Shown here: positions 18,631 to 27,414 of the stretch, piece after piece
Numbering within the stretch: the stretch's first letter is position 1
How the letters are laid out: every line of letters starts with the position of its first letter
Source: Oscillospiraceae bacterium
Lineage (GTDB): Bacteria; Bacillota; Clostridia; Oscillospirales; Oscillospiraceae
DNA: 51,550 nucleotides
Assembly (NCBI GenBank): GCA_017458085.1
Contig: JAFTGE010000126.1
Span: 1-51,550, forward strand
Direction: 5' to 3'
Notes under the pieces: model-generated
Databases searched by the model: none
What the model was told of the DNA's origin: nothing
Seen by the model: only the letters and a program-made list of their open reading frames with translations
Translations under genes and position numbers: made by a program

Positions 18631-18869
18631 ACGTCCTCAATACAGGCGGAGAGTATCGCCCCGGTCAGAAGAAGACCCTGGCCGGTTTCGTACAGGGCCA
18701 TGGCCGTCATATAAGGGCGGTATCCGGTGAGCATGTGCCCATCCCAGTGAAGCAGGAGCACAAAGGAACAGAGCAACAAAAAAGCAGTCAGTTCAATGGA
18801 GCGGATAAATATGTACCAGGCGTCCGGACACATGACCAGCATGCGCCGGACGGTTTGCTTCAATTTCAA
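18615..18869 (-). CDS. Hypothetical small membrane protein, 84 aa, two hydrophobic segments
   Basis: The frame encodes a basic N-terminus, two hydrophobic stretches (FLLLCSFVLLLHW and GQGLLLTGAILSA) and an acidic end IEDVQGK. I do not recognise the family. It converges with the RNase M5-like gene and overlaps its last 16 bp. A TTG start at 18869 is preferred because AGGTGG lies 5 bases before it; a GTG three codons upstream is the alternative. The ribosome site is inside the hairpin at 18873-18905, so translation could be reduced when that hairpin forms. It could also be a chance frame in the 3' region of the operon. Confidence 0.5.
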   Translation of the reverse strand: MKLKQTVRRMLVMCPDAWYIFIRSIELTAFLLLCSFVLLLHWDGHMLTGYRPYMTAMALYETGQGLLLTGAILSACIEDVQGKS

Positions 18870-18872
18870 AAG

Positions 18873-18911
18873 AACCACCTCGGATCAAGTTTAACCGAGG
18901 TGGTTTGTTTT
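18873..18911. terminator. Hairpin with T tails on both strands
   Basis: AACCACCTCGG (18873-18883) pairs with CCGAGGTGGTT (18895-18905). On the plus strand it is followed by TGTTTTC and would end the comEC-holA-rnmV transcript. On the minus strand it overlaps the ribosome site of the 84-aa gene. Confidence 0.7.
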
Positions 18912-18998
18912 CTCAATGCAAAGTTTTTTCCAGCGGCATGTCCGAAGGGACGGGCGCATAGATTGAAGGAAGAATCTGTTTTCGGCGGAGAGGATGAC

Positions 18999-19601
18999 AT
19001 GAAGGACCGAGTCGTTTACAGCCTGGCGGCAGTCCTGCTGTGGCTGTACGTCTATTATACGGGACAGGCAGAAATGATTCCGGTGGTGCTGATCCCGGTC
19101 GTGATTCACGAGCTGGCGCATGTGCTGGCAATTCTCTGCCTGGGGATGAGAATACGCGCTGTTCGGCTGGAGCTGCGCGGACTGTGCATCGAATACAGCG
19201 GTGACGGAGGCTGGACAGAGCACGCCATCGCTGCGGCAGCCGGGCCGGTGGCAGGTTTTTTCTACGCTGCGGCAGCCGGCGCGTTGTCAAGAAGCGGATA
19301 CGGCCAGTGGCTCCGGCTCAGTGGAGAGATCAGTTTTCTTCTTTCGGCGTTTAATTTGATCCCGGTTTATCCGTTGGACGGCGGACGCATTTTTTTCGCG
19401 CTGGCGGAAACCTTTCTCGAGGGCGACAGCGGTGAGATCCTGTTCCGAGCGGTCGGAAATATCGCGATCACGGTGATGCTGTGCGCCGGGGTCTACCTGA
19501 TTTGCCGGGCCCATGTAACGGCGCTGCTCGCGGCGAGCCTGTGGCTGCTCCTGCTGCAAAATGAGCAAATGCCCCTTGTCAAGGGCAGGGAAATAAGTTA
19601 G
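18999..19601 (+). CDS. M50 family metalloprotease, SpoIVFB-like site-2 protease
   Basis: An intramembrane zinc protease of 200 residues with several transmembrane helices. The zinc motif HELAH is at residues 37-41 and the second motif NLIPVYPLDGGR at 119-130, the same spacing and sequence as SpoIVFB, which cleaves pro-sigma-K in the mother cell during sporulation. It lacks PDZ or CBS domains that other site-2 proteases carry. ATG 18999 is preceded by GGAGAGGA; the upstream open frame is not coding. No SpoIVFA partner is next to it, so the substrate is not settled. Confidence 0.9.
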   Translation: MKDRVVYSLAAVLLWLYVYYTGQAEMIPVVLIPVVIHELAHVLAILCLGMRIRAVRLELRGLCIEYSGDGGWTEHAIAAAAGPVAGFFYAAAAGALSRSGYGQWLRLSGEISFLLSAFNLIPVYPLDGGRIFFALAETFLEGDSGEILFRAVGNIAITVMLCAGVYLICRAHVTALLAASLWLLLLQNEQMPLVKGREIS

Positions 19602-19604
19602 AAT
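19576..19604 (+). promoter_or_regulatory. Promoter of the radical SAM gene pair
   Basis: TTGTCA (19576-19581), a 17-base spacer and TAGAAT (19599-19604) overlap the end of the M50 protease gene and lie 29 bp before the next start. Confidence 0.65.
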
Positions 19605-19632
19605 ATCCTGAAAACTTCAATCGGAGTACGAC

Positions 19633-21468
19633 ATGGATAAAAAGCTGGAACGCATTTTGCCGCGCGTTCAAAAGCCCGCGCGTTATACCGGGGGCGAATA
19701 CAACCAAATCATGAAGGACCGGGAGGCGGTGGATCTCCGCGTTGCCTTCTGCTTTCCCGACACCTATGAGATCGGCATGTCCAATCTGGGAATGAGCATT
19801 CTGTATCACACCATGAACAGCCTTGACTATGTGTGGTGTGAGCGGGTTTTTGCGCCCTGGGGCGATATGTACGAGGAAATGAAAAAGGCGGAGATTCCGC
19901 TCTATGCCCTGGAGAGCGGGGACAGCCTGGACCGCTTTGATGCGCTGGCCTTTTCCATCGGCTATGAGATGGCTTACACCACGGTGCTGGATATGATGGA
20001 TATGGCGGGCTTGCCGCTGCACAGCGCCGACAGGGAAGCGCTGCTGCCGATCGTATTTGCAGGCGGCTCCGCGGCGGTCAACGCCGAGCCGATGGCGGAT
20101 TTCATCGACCTGTTTGTCATCGGTGAGGGCGAGGAGATGGACAACGAGCTGCTTGCGCTGCTGCGGCAGGCCAAGCGGGAGGGATGGTCCAAACGGGATT
20201 TCCTGAAACGGGCCGCCGGAATCGGCGGTGTGTATGTGCCGTCGCTCTACGAGGTGAGCTATAACGAGGACGGGACCGTGCAGAGCATCCAGGCCCGGGA
20301 CGGCGCGCCGGAGAAGGTCACCAAACGCGTGATCGTCGACCTGGACAACGCGCCCTATCCGACCAATCCCATCGTCCCGTCCACCGAGGTCGTCCACGAC
20401 AGGGTCAACCTGGAGCTGTTTCGCGGCTGCGTGCGCGGCTGCCGGTTCTGCCAGGCGGGGTATATCTACCGCCCGATCCGCGCGAAAAAACCGGACACCC
20501 TGGTGAAGCAGGGGATCGAGGCGCTGAAAAATACGGGGCATGAGGATGTGACGCTGCTCTCCCTAAGCACCAGCGACTACCGCCCGCTGACTCAGCTGTG
20601 CGACGGGCTGCTGGATTATTGCGAAAGCCGGAGCATCGGACTGTCGCTGCCGTCATTGCGGGCGGACAACTTCTCCATGGACATTATGGAAAAGCTGCAA
20701 AAGGTACGAAAAAGCGGCCTGACCTTCGCCGTGGAAGGCGGCAGCCAGCGCCTGCGTGACGCCATCAACAAAAACGTCACCGAGGAAGAGCTGCTGCACA
20801 CCTGCGCCATCGCCTTCGCAGGCGGGTGGAACACGGTCAAGCTCTATTATATGCTCGGCCTGCCGACGGAGACCGATGAGGATATTGTCGGCATTGCAGA
20901 CATGGCAGCGCAGATTTTACACTGCTGGAGGGAAAACGCAAAGAATAAAAACCGCGGCGTGAAGATCACCGTTTCCACCTCCTGCTTTATTCCCAAGCCG
21001 CACAGTCCTTTTCAATGGGAGCCCCAGATCAGCAGGGAGGAATATCTCCGCCGGGTCAATCTTCTGCGCAGCAGCATCAACGCCAGAAACGTTGTCTATA
21101 ACTGGCATGACGCGGACACCAGCATTGTTGAAGCCGTACTTTCCCGCGGGGACCGGCGGCTCGGACCCGTGCTGGAGGAGGTCTGGCGCAAAGGCGGACG
21201 CCTGGAGGCGTGGAGCGACTATTTCAGCTTCGATACCTGGATGGCCGCGCTGGAAAACGCGGGACTGGACGCGGATTTCTATGCTGCGCGGGAAAGAAGC
21301 GTGGATGAGGTCTTGCCCTGGGATATGATCGATGTGGGCGTACGCAAGGCGCACCTGGTGAAGGAACGGGAGAAATGCTACTCCTCTACGCTGTCGCCGG
21401 ACTGCCGCCATCAGTGCGCGGCCTGCGGCGCACTGAAGCTGATGAACGGAGGCCGCTGCGATGGATAA
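19633..21468 (+). CDS. B12-binding domain radical SAM protein, TIGR03960 family
   Basis: A 611-residue enzyme with an N-terminal cobalamin-binding-like domain (around residues 30-170, VAFCFPDTYEIGMSNLGMSI) and a radical SAM core. The iron-sulfur cysteines are C266, C270 and C273 in the motif GCVRGCRFC. Homologues are widespread in Firmicutes and nearly always sit beside the TIGR03936/DUF2344 gene, as here, where the two overlap by 8 bp. The substrate is not established; a ribosome- or RNA-linked modification has been suspected from gene neighbourhoods. GGAG lies 8 bases before the ATG. Confidence 0.92.
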   Translation: MDKKLERILPRVQKPARYTGGEYNQIMKDREAVDLRVAFCFPDTYEIGMSNLGMSILYHTMNSLDYVWCERVFAPWGDMYEEMKKAEIPLYALESGDSLDRFDALAFSIGYEMAYTTVLDMMDMAGLPLHSADREALLPIVFAGGSAAVNAEPMADFIDLFVIGEGEEMDNELLALLRQAKREGWSKRDFLKRAAGIGGVYVPSLYEVSYNEDGTVQSIQARDGAPEKVTKRVIVDLDNAPYPTNPIVPSTEVVHDRVNLELFRGCVRGCRFCQAGYIYRPIRAKKPDTLVKQGIEALKNTGHEDVTLLSLSTSDYRPLTQLCDGLLDYCESRSIGLSLPSLRADNFSMDIMEKLQKVRKSGLTFAVEGGSQRLRDAINKNVTEEELLHTCAIAFAGGWNTVKLYYMLGLPTETDEDIVGIADMAAQILHCWRENAKNKNRGVKITVSTSCFIPKPHSPFQWEPQISREEYLRRVNLLRSSINARNVVYNWHDADTSIVEAVLSRGDRRLGPVLEEVWRKGGRLEAWSDYFSFDTWMAALENAGLDADFYAARERSVDEVLPWDMIDVGVRKAHLVKEREKCYSSTLSPDCRHQCAACGALKLMNGGRCDG

Positions 21469-22120
21469 GCTGAGACTGCGCTTTGAAAAAACGGACCGGG
21501 CCATATACATTTCCCACCTGGATCTGATGCACACGATGCAGCGCGCCTTTTCCAGGGCGGGGTACGAGCTGAAATATTCCGAGGGCTTTAATCCCCATCC
21601 GCAGATTTCCATTGCGCTGCCGCTCTCGGTGGGCATGGCGAGCACCTGCGAGCTGATGGATTTTAAGCTCAACGGGGAGGCAGACATCGCCCTGCTGCCG
21701 GGGAAGCTCACGGCCGTGATGCCGGAGGGAATCCGCGTGACGGACTGCTATGTCCCGGAGACAAAGGTGGCGGCGCTGAAATATCTGTGGGTCGAGGGCT
21801 GCTTTGAATACGATGACAGAGATCCCCATGAGATGGCCGAGGCGCTCAACGACTTCTATGCCGCCGATGAGATCGTTATCGAGAAGAAGACCAAGCGGGG
21901 TATGGGGCAAAGCGACATCAAACCCGCCATCCGCAGTATTCAGTGCGAAGCGGGGGAGGACGCGGTCACAGTGCAGGCGGTCATTTCTGCGCAGGAGCCG
22001 ACGCTGAACCCCGCGCTGCTGGCCGACGCGCTGCGGCAGCTGGCGCCGGAGCTGGAGCCAGACTTTGCCAAGTTTACACGGCGTGAAATCTATCATGAAA
22101 ATATGGAGATTTTCCACTGA
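21461..22120 (+). CDS. TIGR03936 family radical SAM-associated protein (DUF2344)
   Basis: A 219-residue protein, MDKLRLRFEKTDRAIYISHL, of the DUF2344 family, which occurs fused to or beside TIGR03960 radical SAM proteins. The conserved GYELKYSEGFNPHPQISIAL stretch (about residues 31-50) identifies it. It presumably acts with the upstream enzyme as substrate-binding partner; its job is unknown. The start overlaps the upstream stop (AACGGAGG upstream), so the pair is translationally coupled. Confidence 0.92.
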   Translation: MDKLRLRFEKTDRAIYISHLDLMHTMQRAFSRAGYELKYSEGFNPHPQISIALPLSVGMASTCELMDFKLNGEADIALLPGKLTAVMPEGIRVTDCYVPETKVAALKYLWVEGCFEYDDRDPHEMAEALNDFYAADEIVIEKKTKRGMGQSDIKPAIRSIQCEAGEDAVTVQAVISAQEPTLNPALLADALRQLAPELEPDFAKFTRREIYHENMEIFH

Positions 22121-22127
22121 AAAGGAC

Positions 22128-22156
22128 TTGCAATAGCGGAAAAAATGTGTTATTAT
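22128..22156 (+). promoter_or_regulatory. Promoter of rplS
   Basis: TTGCAA (22128-22133), a 17-base spacer and TATTAT (22151-22156) lie right after the DUF2344 stop. Confidence 0.8.
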
Positions 22157-22164
22157 ACCAAAGC

Positions 22165-22258
22165 TTGTGCGGCTTGGCCGCCGGGCACTGAATCAGGCGG
22201 TCCGCTGCTAAGGCTGCGCCCTCTGGCATGAACGTCTATATGAAGGAAGGATCATATT
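22165..22258 (+). promoter_or_regulatory. Structured 5' leader of rplS (possible L19 leader)
   Basis: About 95 bases of GC-rich leader separate the promoter from rplS. It contains a GCGGC-TTG-GCCGC hairpin (22169-22181), a GCGG/CCGC stem near 22196-22204 and a longer GGGC/GCCC pairing. Low-GC Firmicutes have an L19 leader RNA at this place; I could not confirm a match to that motif. Confidence 0.4.
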
Positions 22259-22600
22259 ATGGATCTGGTTAAAGTTCTCTCCGAGCAGTACATGAAGAAG
22301 GAACTGCCCGAAATGAACGTGGGCGACACTGTCCGTGTTCTCGTTCTGGTCAAGGAAGGCAACCGTGAGCGCACCCAGGCTTTTGAAGGCACCATCATTG
22401 CCAAGAAGCATGGCGGCATCAACGAGACCATCACCGTCCGCCGTATTTCCTACGGTGTCGGTTGCGAGAAGGTCTTCCCGGTTCACTCTCCCTCCATCGT
22501 CTCTGTTACCACCGTCCGCAAGGGCAAGGTTCGCAGAGCGAAGCTCTACTACCTGCGCGATCGCGTCGGCAAGAGCGCCAAGGTCAAGGAGCGTCTGTAA
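22259..22600 (+). CDS. rplS: 50S ribosomal protein L19
   Basis: L19 lies at the interface of the 30S and 50S subunits. The 113-residue protein begins [20 protein letters not shown] and ends with the family segment [28 protein letters not shown] precedes the ATG. It is not in the usual rpsP-rimM-trmD-rplS order within this window; it stands alone with its own promoter, leader and a strong terminator. Confidence 0.98.
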   Translation: MDLVKVLSEQYMKKELPEMNVGDTVRVLVLVKEGNRERTQAFEGTIIAKKHGGINETITVRRISYGVGCEKVFPVHSPSIVSVTTVRKGKVRRAKLYYLRDRVGKSAKVKERL

Positions 22601-22609
22601 GACAAATGC

Positions 22610-22641
22610 AAAAGGCATCTTCCGTCAGGAAGATGCCTTTT
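22610..22641 (+). terminator. Terminator of rplS
   Basis: AAAAGGCATCTTCC / GGAAGATGCCTTTT with a GTCA loop, immediately after the rplS stop. Confidence 0.95.
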
Positions 22642-22660
22642 GCTATGTGTGCGGTATGAC

Positions 22661-22689
22661 TTTACACGGCGGAGAATTTGGGATAAAAT
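22661..22689 (+). promoter_or_regulatory. Promoter of the glycosyltransferase operon
   Basis: TTTACA (22661-22666), a 17-base spacer and TAAAAT (22684-22689), 33 bp before the first glycosyltransferase start. Confidence 0.7.
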
Positions 22690-22722
22690 AAAAAGGCAAT
22701 GATCAAAGTGAGGGCTTGGCGC

Positions 22723-24933
22723 ATGAAGAGAATCGCCTTTTTTCAGGACAATCTGGACGTCGGCGGAATTCAGAAATCCATTGCGAATCTGCTGATGAAC
22801 TTCGACTATGAAAACTATCAGGTCGATCTGTATCTGTCCGATAAAAAAAGCTTTTGGGATGTGCAATTCCCGGAACAATTGAATATTAAATATCTCAGGC
22901 ACATTCCGCGCATGTATTCTTTTATTCCCTTCGATGTGGCAAAAAATCTGGTGTCGCTGGATTTCTCCGACGTGAAGGAGCCATACGACGTCGCCATCGA
23001 TTTTAACTCTTATCAGTTCTCCTGCGCGCTGGGGGCGCTGACGGTTCCGGCCAAACGGCGCGTGATGTGGATTCACAACAATGTGAATGTGAAGCTTGAA
23101 AACGAATGGAAGTACCGGGTGCTGTGGCACAACTTCAAGGATAAATTTAAATATTACGATGAATTCGTCGGAGTGTCCAAGGGCGTGATCGAGCCGTTCA
23201 AGGAATGCAGCGGCATGTACGATAAGAAGTTCACCGTGATCCAAAATACGATTGACACGCGGGAAATCTTTACGAGGATGACGGAAAAAGTCGACTTTGC
23301 CGTGGACAAGAGCAAGCTGAATTTTGTCGCGCTGGGGCGCTTGTGCCACCAGAAGGGCTATGACATCATGCTCGAGGAGTTTGGCAAGGTCGTCCGGGCC
23401 CGTGACGATGTGCATCTGTATATTATTGGGGACGGCGACAAGCGGCTGATGCTGGAGTACCAGCGGGACAGCCTGGGACTGACGGACTATGTGACCTTTC
23501 TCGGCCCAAAAAAGAACCCTTATGTTTATATGAAGGAGATGGACGCCTTCCTCTCAACCTCCCGATACGAGGGCCAGCCGCTCAATGTCATGGAGGCGAC
23601 GGCGCTCGGCCTGCCGCTGTACTGCACGAAAAATCTGGAGATCTACAGCGAGGGGCTTGTGGGCTATGAAGACGTTGCGGAGGCTATGATCGCCGCAAAG
23701 CGCGCGGAAAAGCACTGCGACGATCTCAGAGCGTATAACGGGGAGATTTTGCGGCGGGTCACGGCACTGACCGAGGAGCCGCCGGACGACGGAGAGAAGA
23801 AAAAGCAGGTCAATATCATCGCGCTGCATCTTGGCGTCGGCGGCGTGGAAAAAGCCATTATGAGCATGGCCAACCTCTTTGCCGAGCGCTACGATGTGCG
23901 GCTGTACAGCGTGTACAAGCTCCCGGGGTCCCCGGCCCTGCCGATCGACGAGCGCGTCAGCGTGCGATATCTGCTGCGGGATGTGCCGAACCGGGAGGAG
24001 TGGAAGGCAGCGATCCGAAATCGCGATCTGTGCGCTTTTTGGAAGGAGAGTCTGCGGAGCCTGCGGATCCTGACGGGGAAGAAAAGCGTTGTGCGGAAAA
24101 TGATTAAGAACACAACGCAGGGCGTCATCATAACGACGCGGCATGAGGATAATCTGCCGCTGTCCCGCTACGGGGCAAAGGACGTTTTAAAGATTGGCCA
24201 GCTGCATCATGATCATTGCTTTGAACGAAAATATGTCCGGGCGTTTAAACACGGGTACAAAAACCTGGATATACTGGCGCTGCTGACGCCTCAACTGGTA
24301 GATGAAGCGGCGGCGATCATGAAGGGGCATAATGACCACACCGAGCTTATCTATATGCCGAATTTCCTGGACTACTACCCGGAACCGCCGTCAGATGACA
24401 GGCGGGAGAAAACCGTCATTGCCGTGGGGCGCGTGACCGAGGTCAAGCGTTTCGATCTGCTGGTGGAGCAGTTTATCCACATGCATGCGCGTGTCCCGGA
24501 TTGGAAGCTCAAGCTCATCGGGGACGGCGAGGATTTGCCCAAGCTCCGGGAGACCGTGGAGAAAAACCACGCCGACTATATTGAGCTTACCGGGCAGATG
24601 GACAATGCCCTGGTGGAGCAGGAGATGTGCCGGGCTTCGGTGTTTGCCATGTCCTCCCAGTCGGAGGGCCTGCCCTTCGTGCTGCTGGAGGCACAGAGCT
24701 GTGCGCTGCCAATTGTGGCCTATGATGTGCGCGTCGGCCCGGGCTTTGTAGTGCACGACGGTGTGGACGGCTATCTGATTCCGGAGGGGAACAGGGCACA
24801 ATATGAGGATAAGCTGGCGGCGCTGATGAACGCGCCGGAGGACAGAGCGAGAATGGGCTGTCAGGCGCGGCAAAACGCGGAGGAATTCAGCCGCGAGCGC
24901 GTGGCGGAGAAATGGTACACGGTGATAGGATGA
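22723..24933 (+). CDS. Tandem-domain glycosyltransferase (two GT4-type units)
   Basis: A 736-residue protein made of two complete GT-B glycosyltransferase units. The first (residues 1 to about 350) opens with QDNLDVGGIQKSIANL and ends with SRYEGQPLNVMEATALGLPL; the second (about 362-736) opens with IALHLGVGGVEKAIMSM and has VAVGRVTEVKRFDLLVEQF and SQSEGLPFVLLEAQSCALPI. Each contains the GT4 donor-site E-x7-E type motif. Such fusions add two sugars in sequence to a surface glycan or lipid carrier; sugars are unknown. ATG 22723 has GAGGG upstream. Its stop overlaps the next start (ATGA). Confidence 0.9.
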   Translation: MKRIAFFQDNLDVGGIQKSIANLLMNFDYENYQVDLYLSDKKSFWDVQFPEQLNIKYLRHIPRMYSFIPFDVAKNLVSLDFSDVKEPYDVAIDFNSYQFSCALGALTVPAKRRVMWIHNNVNVKLENEWKYRVLWHNFKDKFKYYDEFVGVSKGVIEPFKECSGMYDKKFTVIQNTIDTREIFTRMTEKVDFAVDKSKLNFVALGRLCHQKGYDIMLEEFGKVVRARDDVHLYIIGDGDKRLMLEYQRDSLGLTDYVTFLGPKKNPYVYMKEMDAFLSTSRYEGQPLNVMEATALGLPLYCTKNLEIYSEGLVGYEDVAEAMIAAKRAEKHCDDLRAYNGEILRRVTALTEEPPDDGEKKKQVNIIALHLGVGGVEKAIMSMANLFAERYDVRLYSVYKLPGSPALPIDERVSVRYLLRDVPNREEWKAAIRNRDLCAFWKESLRSLRILTGKKSVVRKMIKNTTQGVIITTRHEDNLPLSRYGAKDVLKIGQLHHDHCFERKYVRAFKHGYKNLDILALLTPQLVDEAAAIMKGHNDHTELIYMPNFLDYYPEPPSDDRREKTVIAVGRVTEVKRFDLLVEQFIHMHARVPDWKLKLIGDGEDLPKLRETVEKNHADYIELTGQMDNALVEQEMCRASVFAMSSQSEGLPFVLLEAQSCALPIVAYDVRVGPGFVVHDGVDGYLIPEGNRAQYEDKLAALMNAPEDRARMGCQARQNAEEFSRERVAEKWYTVIG

Positions 24934-26426
24934 GCGATAGACTGAGAAAAGTGAATAGGAGAAGCCTGTTGTTCCGCAATCACTGGTTGATGCTGCTGAT
25001 TATTCTTCAGCCGGTTTTGGATATCATCGCCTTCTGGACCAAGAGCCCGGACGGAACACTGGCCGGGATCGTGCGCCTGCTGATCATGATAGCGCTGCCG
25101 GTGGTATTGCTGATCAAGCTGCCCGGGAAAAAAGACAAGCTCCGCCTGGCTGCGGCGCTTGCCGCGGTCGGGGTCGTATGCCTGCTGCATCTAATCAACG
25201 TTATCCGGATCGGACCCACGAGTCTTTTTTATGAGATTTCCTATACCGCAAAGACGGCACAGATGCCGATTCTGGCAATTTGCTTCGTGTTTGCGATCCG
25301 CGATGCGCAGACGAGAAACCAGGCCTATTGGGGCTTGTTCTTCGCCGCTGGCATCACGGCGCTGGCCCTGGGCCTGTCGATCCTGACGAACACCGGGAAT
25401 GTGACCTACGGGGAGGGACTCGGCGTAAGCGGCTGGGTGATCGACGATAACCGGACTGCCAACAGTACGATCCTGGTCGTGTTAGCCGCCTTTGCGGTTT
25501 TCTGCGCGGTGAAATCTGACAAGAAGCCTGTCAATGTGTTGGTTCCGGTGCTGACGGCCGTCTGCCTGATCATCAACGGGACCATGACCTGCTATCTGTC
25601 CATCTTTCTGATCTTTATCGGATTTGCGATTTTTCTGCCGCTGGAGAGAAAGATCCGGGGCTGTGCGGTAAACCGGCTGGCTGTTCTGGTGCTGGTCGTT
25701 ATGGCGGTGCTTTCCGCCGCTGCCTATCCGCTGACACCGAAGTATAAGATCAAACAGGCGCAGAGCAGCTTCATGGAAAAAACTCAGAATGAATTCGTGG
25801 AAGAGTTTGACATTGCAAGCTATACGCCGGATACGGTGACAAAGGAAGAGATCCTTTCCGACCCTGAGCTGCACACGGTTTATTTCGACTACTATTGGAA
25901 GTGCCTGTGGAACCTCTGCCCGGATCTGTTTGAGCGCTTTGACTTTGACGAAATCATCGAACAGTACGATTTCACTACGGACGCTTCCATACTGCTCAAT
26001 ACAAGGGTTTTAAAGAGAACCTACGTAAAGCTGATGTGGGATCACAGCGACACGTTGACAAGGTTCTTCGGCATCGACTGCTCCAGTGCATGGATCAACG
26101 GCCGCATGGATCTGGAAAACGATTGGCCGGCAATCTTTTACTATTACGGATATGTGGGCTTTGCCGCCTACGTCGGGTTTGTGCTGTACTTCCTGTATCT
26201 GATCCTGCGCAGGCTTGCGAAAGACTTTAAGAGCGCGTTCACCGCGGATAATTTTATCCTGCTGCTCACCTTTGTCATGCTGATCGGGATCGCCCAGTAT
26301 TCCGGCGCTGTGCTGCGTCGGCCCAATGTGTCGGTTTACCTCTCTCTCGTGCTCGGCCTGATCCACTATCAGACGGCGATCAACCCGTCGAGCCGGATCA
26401 ACAATTGGAGAGGAGAGTGGTTATGA
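24930..26426 (+). CDS. O-antigen ligase-like polytopic membrane protein
   Basis: A membrane protein of 498 residues with about ten to twelve hydrophobic helices and one large extracytoplasmic loop (around residues 275-390, starting PLTPKYKIKQAQSS). This layout, plus the position inside a glycosyltransferase operon, fits the O-antigen ligase/Wzy-like polymerase superfamily, which joins or polymerises undecaprenyl-linked glycans outside the membrane. I see no sequence motif that separates ligase from polymerase. The start overlaps the upstream stop and the end overlaps the next gene's start, so all three genes are coupled. Confidence 0.78.
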   Translation: MSDRLRKVNRRSLLFRNHWLMLLIILQPVLDIIAFWTKSPDGTLAGIVRLLIMIALPVVLLIKLPGKKDKLRLAAALAAVGVVCLLHLINVIRIGPTSLFYEISYTAKTAQMPILAICFVFAIRDAQTRNQAYWGLFFAAGITALALGLSILTNTGNVTYGEGLGVSGWVIDDNRTANSTILVVLAAFAVFCAVKSDKKPVNVLVPVLTAVCLIINGTMTCYLSIFLIFIGFAIFLPLERKIRGCAVNRLAVLVLVVMAVLSAAAYPLTPKYKIKQAQSSFMEKTQNEFVEEFDIASYTPDTVTKEEILSDPELHTVYFDYYWKCLWNLCPDLFERFDFDEIIEQYDFTTDASILLNTRVLKRTYVKLMWDHSDTLTRFFGIDCSSAWINGRMDLENDWPAIFYYYGYVGFAAYVGFVLYFLYLILRRLAKDFKSAFTADNFILLLTFVMLIGIAQYSGAVLRRPNVSVYLSLVLGLIHYQTAINPSSRINNWRGEWL

Positions 26427-27370
26427 AGCTGAGTATTATTGTCCCGGTTTACAACGTGGAAAAATATCTCGGCGCGTGCGTGGACTCTCTGCTGGCTCAG
26501 ACGGTGGAGGATTACGAGATCATTCTGGTGGACGACGGGTCAACCGACGCTTCCGGGAAAATCGCAGACGCGTATGCCGATGCAAACCCGGCGCGGATTC
26601 GCGTCCTGCACATTGAAAACGGCGGGCAGGGTAGAGCCAGAAACTTTGCGCTGGAAATCGCGCGCGGCAGGTTCGTCGGCTTCGTGGACAGTGACGACTG
26701 GATCACGCCCGATATGTACGAAAAGCTCTGCACAAAGGCAGAGGAGACCGAGGCCGATGTCGTCGTTTGCGATTTCCTCGAGCACTACGCCGACGGCACC
26801 GAAAAGGTTTTACCGGCGGCGTTTCAGGACCATCCGCTCAGCTCGGCCGGTTCCTCCTGCAATAAGATTTTTCGACGCGACCGAATCGGAGCGCTCCGGT
26901 TTCCGGAAGGACTGTGGTATGAGGATTTTTATTTCTCCGCGGTGATGCTGGTTCGCTCCGTAAAGACGGTGTTTATCCATGAGCCACTGTATATCTACCG
27001 ACGCGGACAGCCGTCGACCATGCACAACAACAACGCGGCCAAGAATCTGGACATGCTGCAGATCATGGACATGATCGAGCAGGAGCTGATTCCCGCCGGA
27101 CGACGGGATGACTTTGAGTTTTTTGTCGTGAACCACGTCATTCTGGATTCGATCAGCAGACTGGCCAGGCAGGACAGCCCGGATAAGAAAGAGGTTTTGC
27201 AGCATTTCCGCGATTACGCGCAGGTGAAGATCCCGCGGCTGCTCGCCTGCAAGAGCTTTCAGCGGGAGTCCAGAAACCGTAGAATCATCATGTTTTTGAA
27301 CTATCATGGTCTGGCGGGTCTCAGCCAGACGATCCTGAAGCTGAATGCGGGAATGCAAAAAAAGGCATAG
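26423..27370 (+). CDS. GT2 family glycosyltransferase
   Basis: A 315-residue GT-A enzyme, MKLSIIVPVYNVEKYLGACV, with the nucleotide-sugar motif LVDDGSTDASG and the metal-binding FVDSDDW. It would transfer a sugar from an NDP-sugar in the cytoplasm to the growing surface glycan. ATG 26423 overlaps the upstream stop and has GGAGAG before it. The C-terminal helix region resembles that of the two minus-strand GT2 genes downstream, so the three are paralogues. Confidence 0.92.
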   Translation: MKLSIIVPVYNVEKYLGACVDSLLAQTVEDYEIILVDDGSTDASGKIADAYADANPARIRVLHIENGGQGRARNFALEIARGRFVGFVDSDDWITPDMYEKLCTKAEETEADVVVCDFLEHYADGTEKVLPAAFQDHPLSSAGSSCNKIFRRDRIGALRFPEGLWYEDFYFSAVMLVRSVKTVFIHEPLYIYRRGQPSTMHNNNAAKNLDMLQIMDMIEQELIPAGRRDDFEFFVVNHVILDSISRLARQDSPDKKEVLQHFRDYAQVKIPRLLACKSFQRESRNRRIIMFLNYHGLAGLSQTILKLNAGMQKKA

Positions 27371-27379
27371 GATCAAAAA

Positions 27380-27414
27380 GGGAAAGACCTCCGGCTCAGC
27401 CGGAGGTCTTTCCC
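27380..27414. terminator. Shared bidirectional terminator of the convergent glycan operons
   Basis: Two perfect 16-base arms (GGGAAAGACCTCCGGC at 27380-27395 and its complement at 27399-27414) enclose a 3-base loop. On the minus strand five T follow. The loop TCA is the TGA stop of the minus-strand GT2 gene, so the hairpin includes its last codons. Confidence 0.92.
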
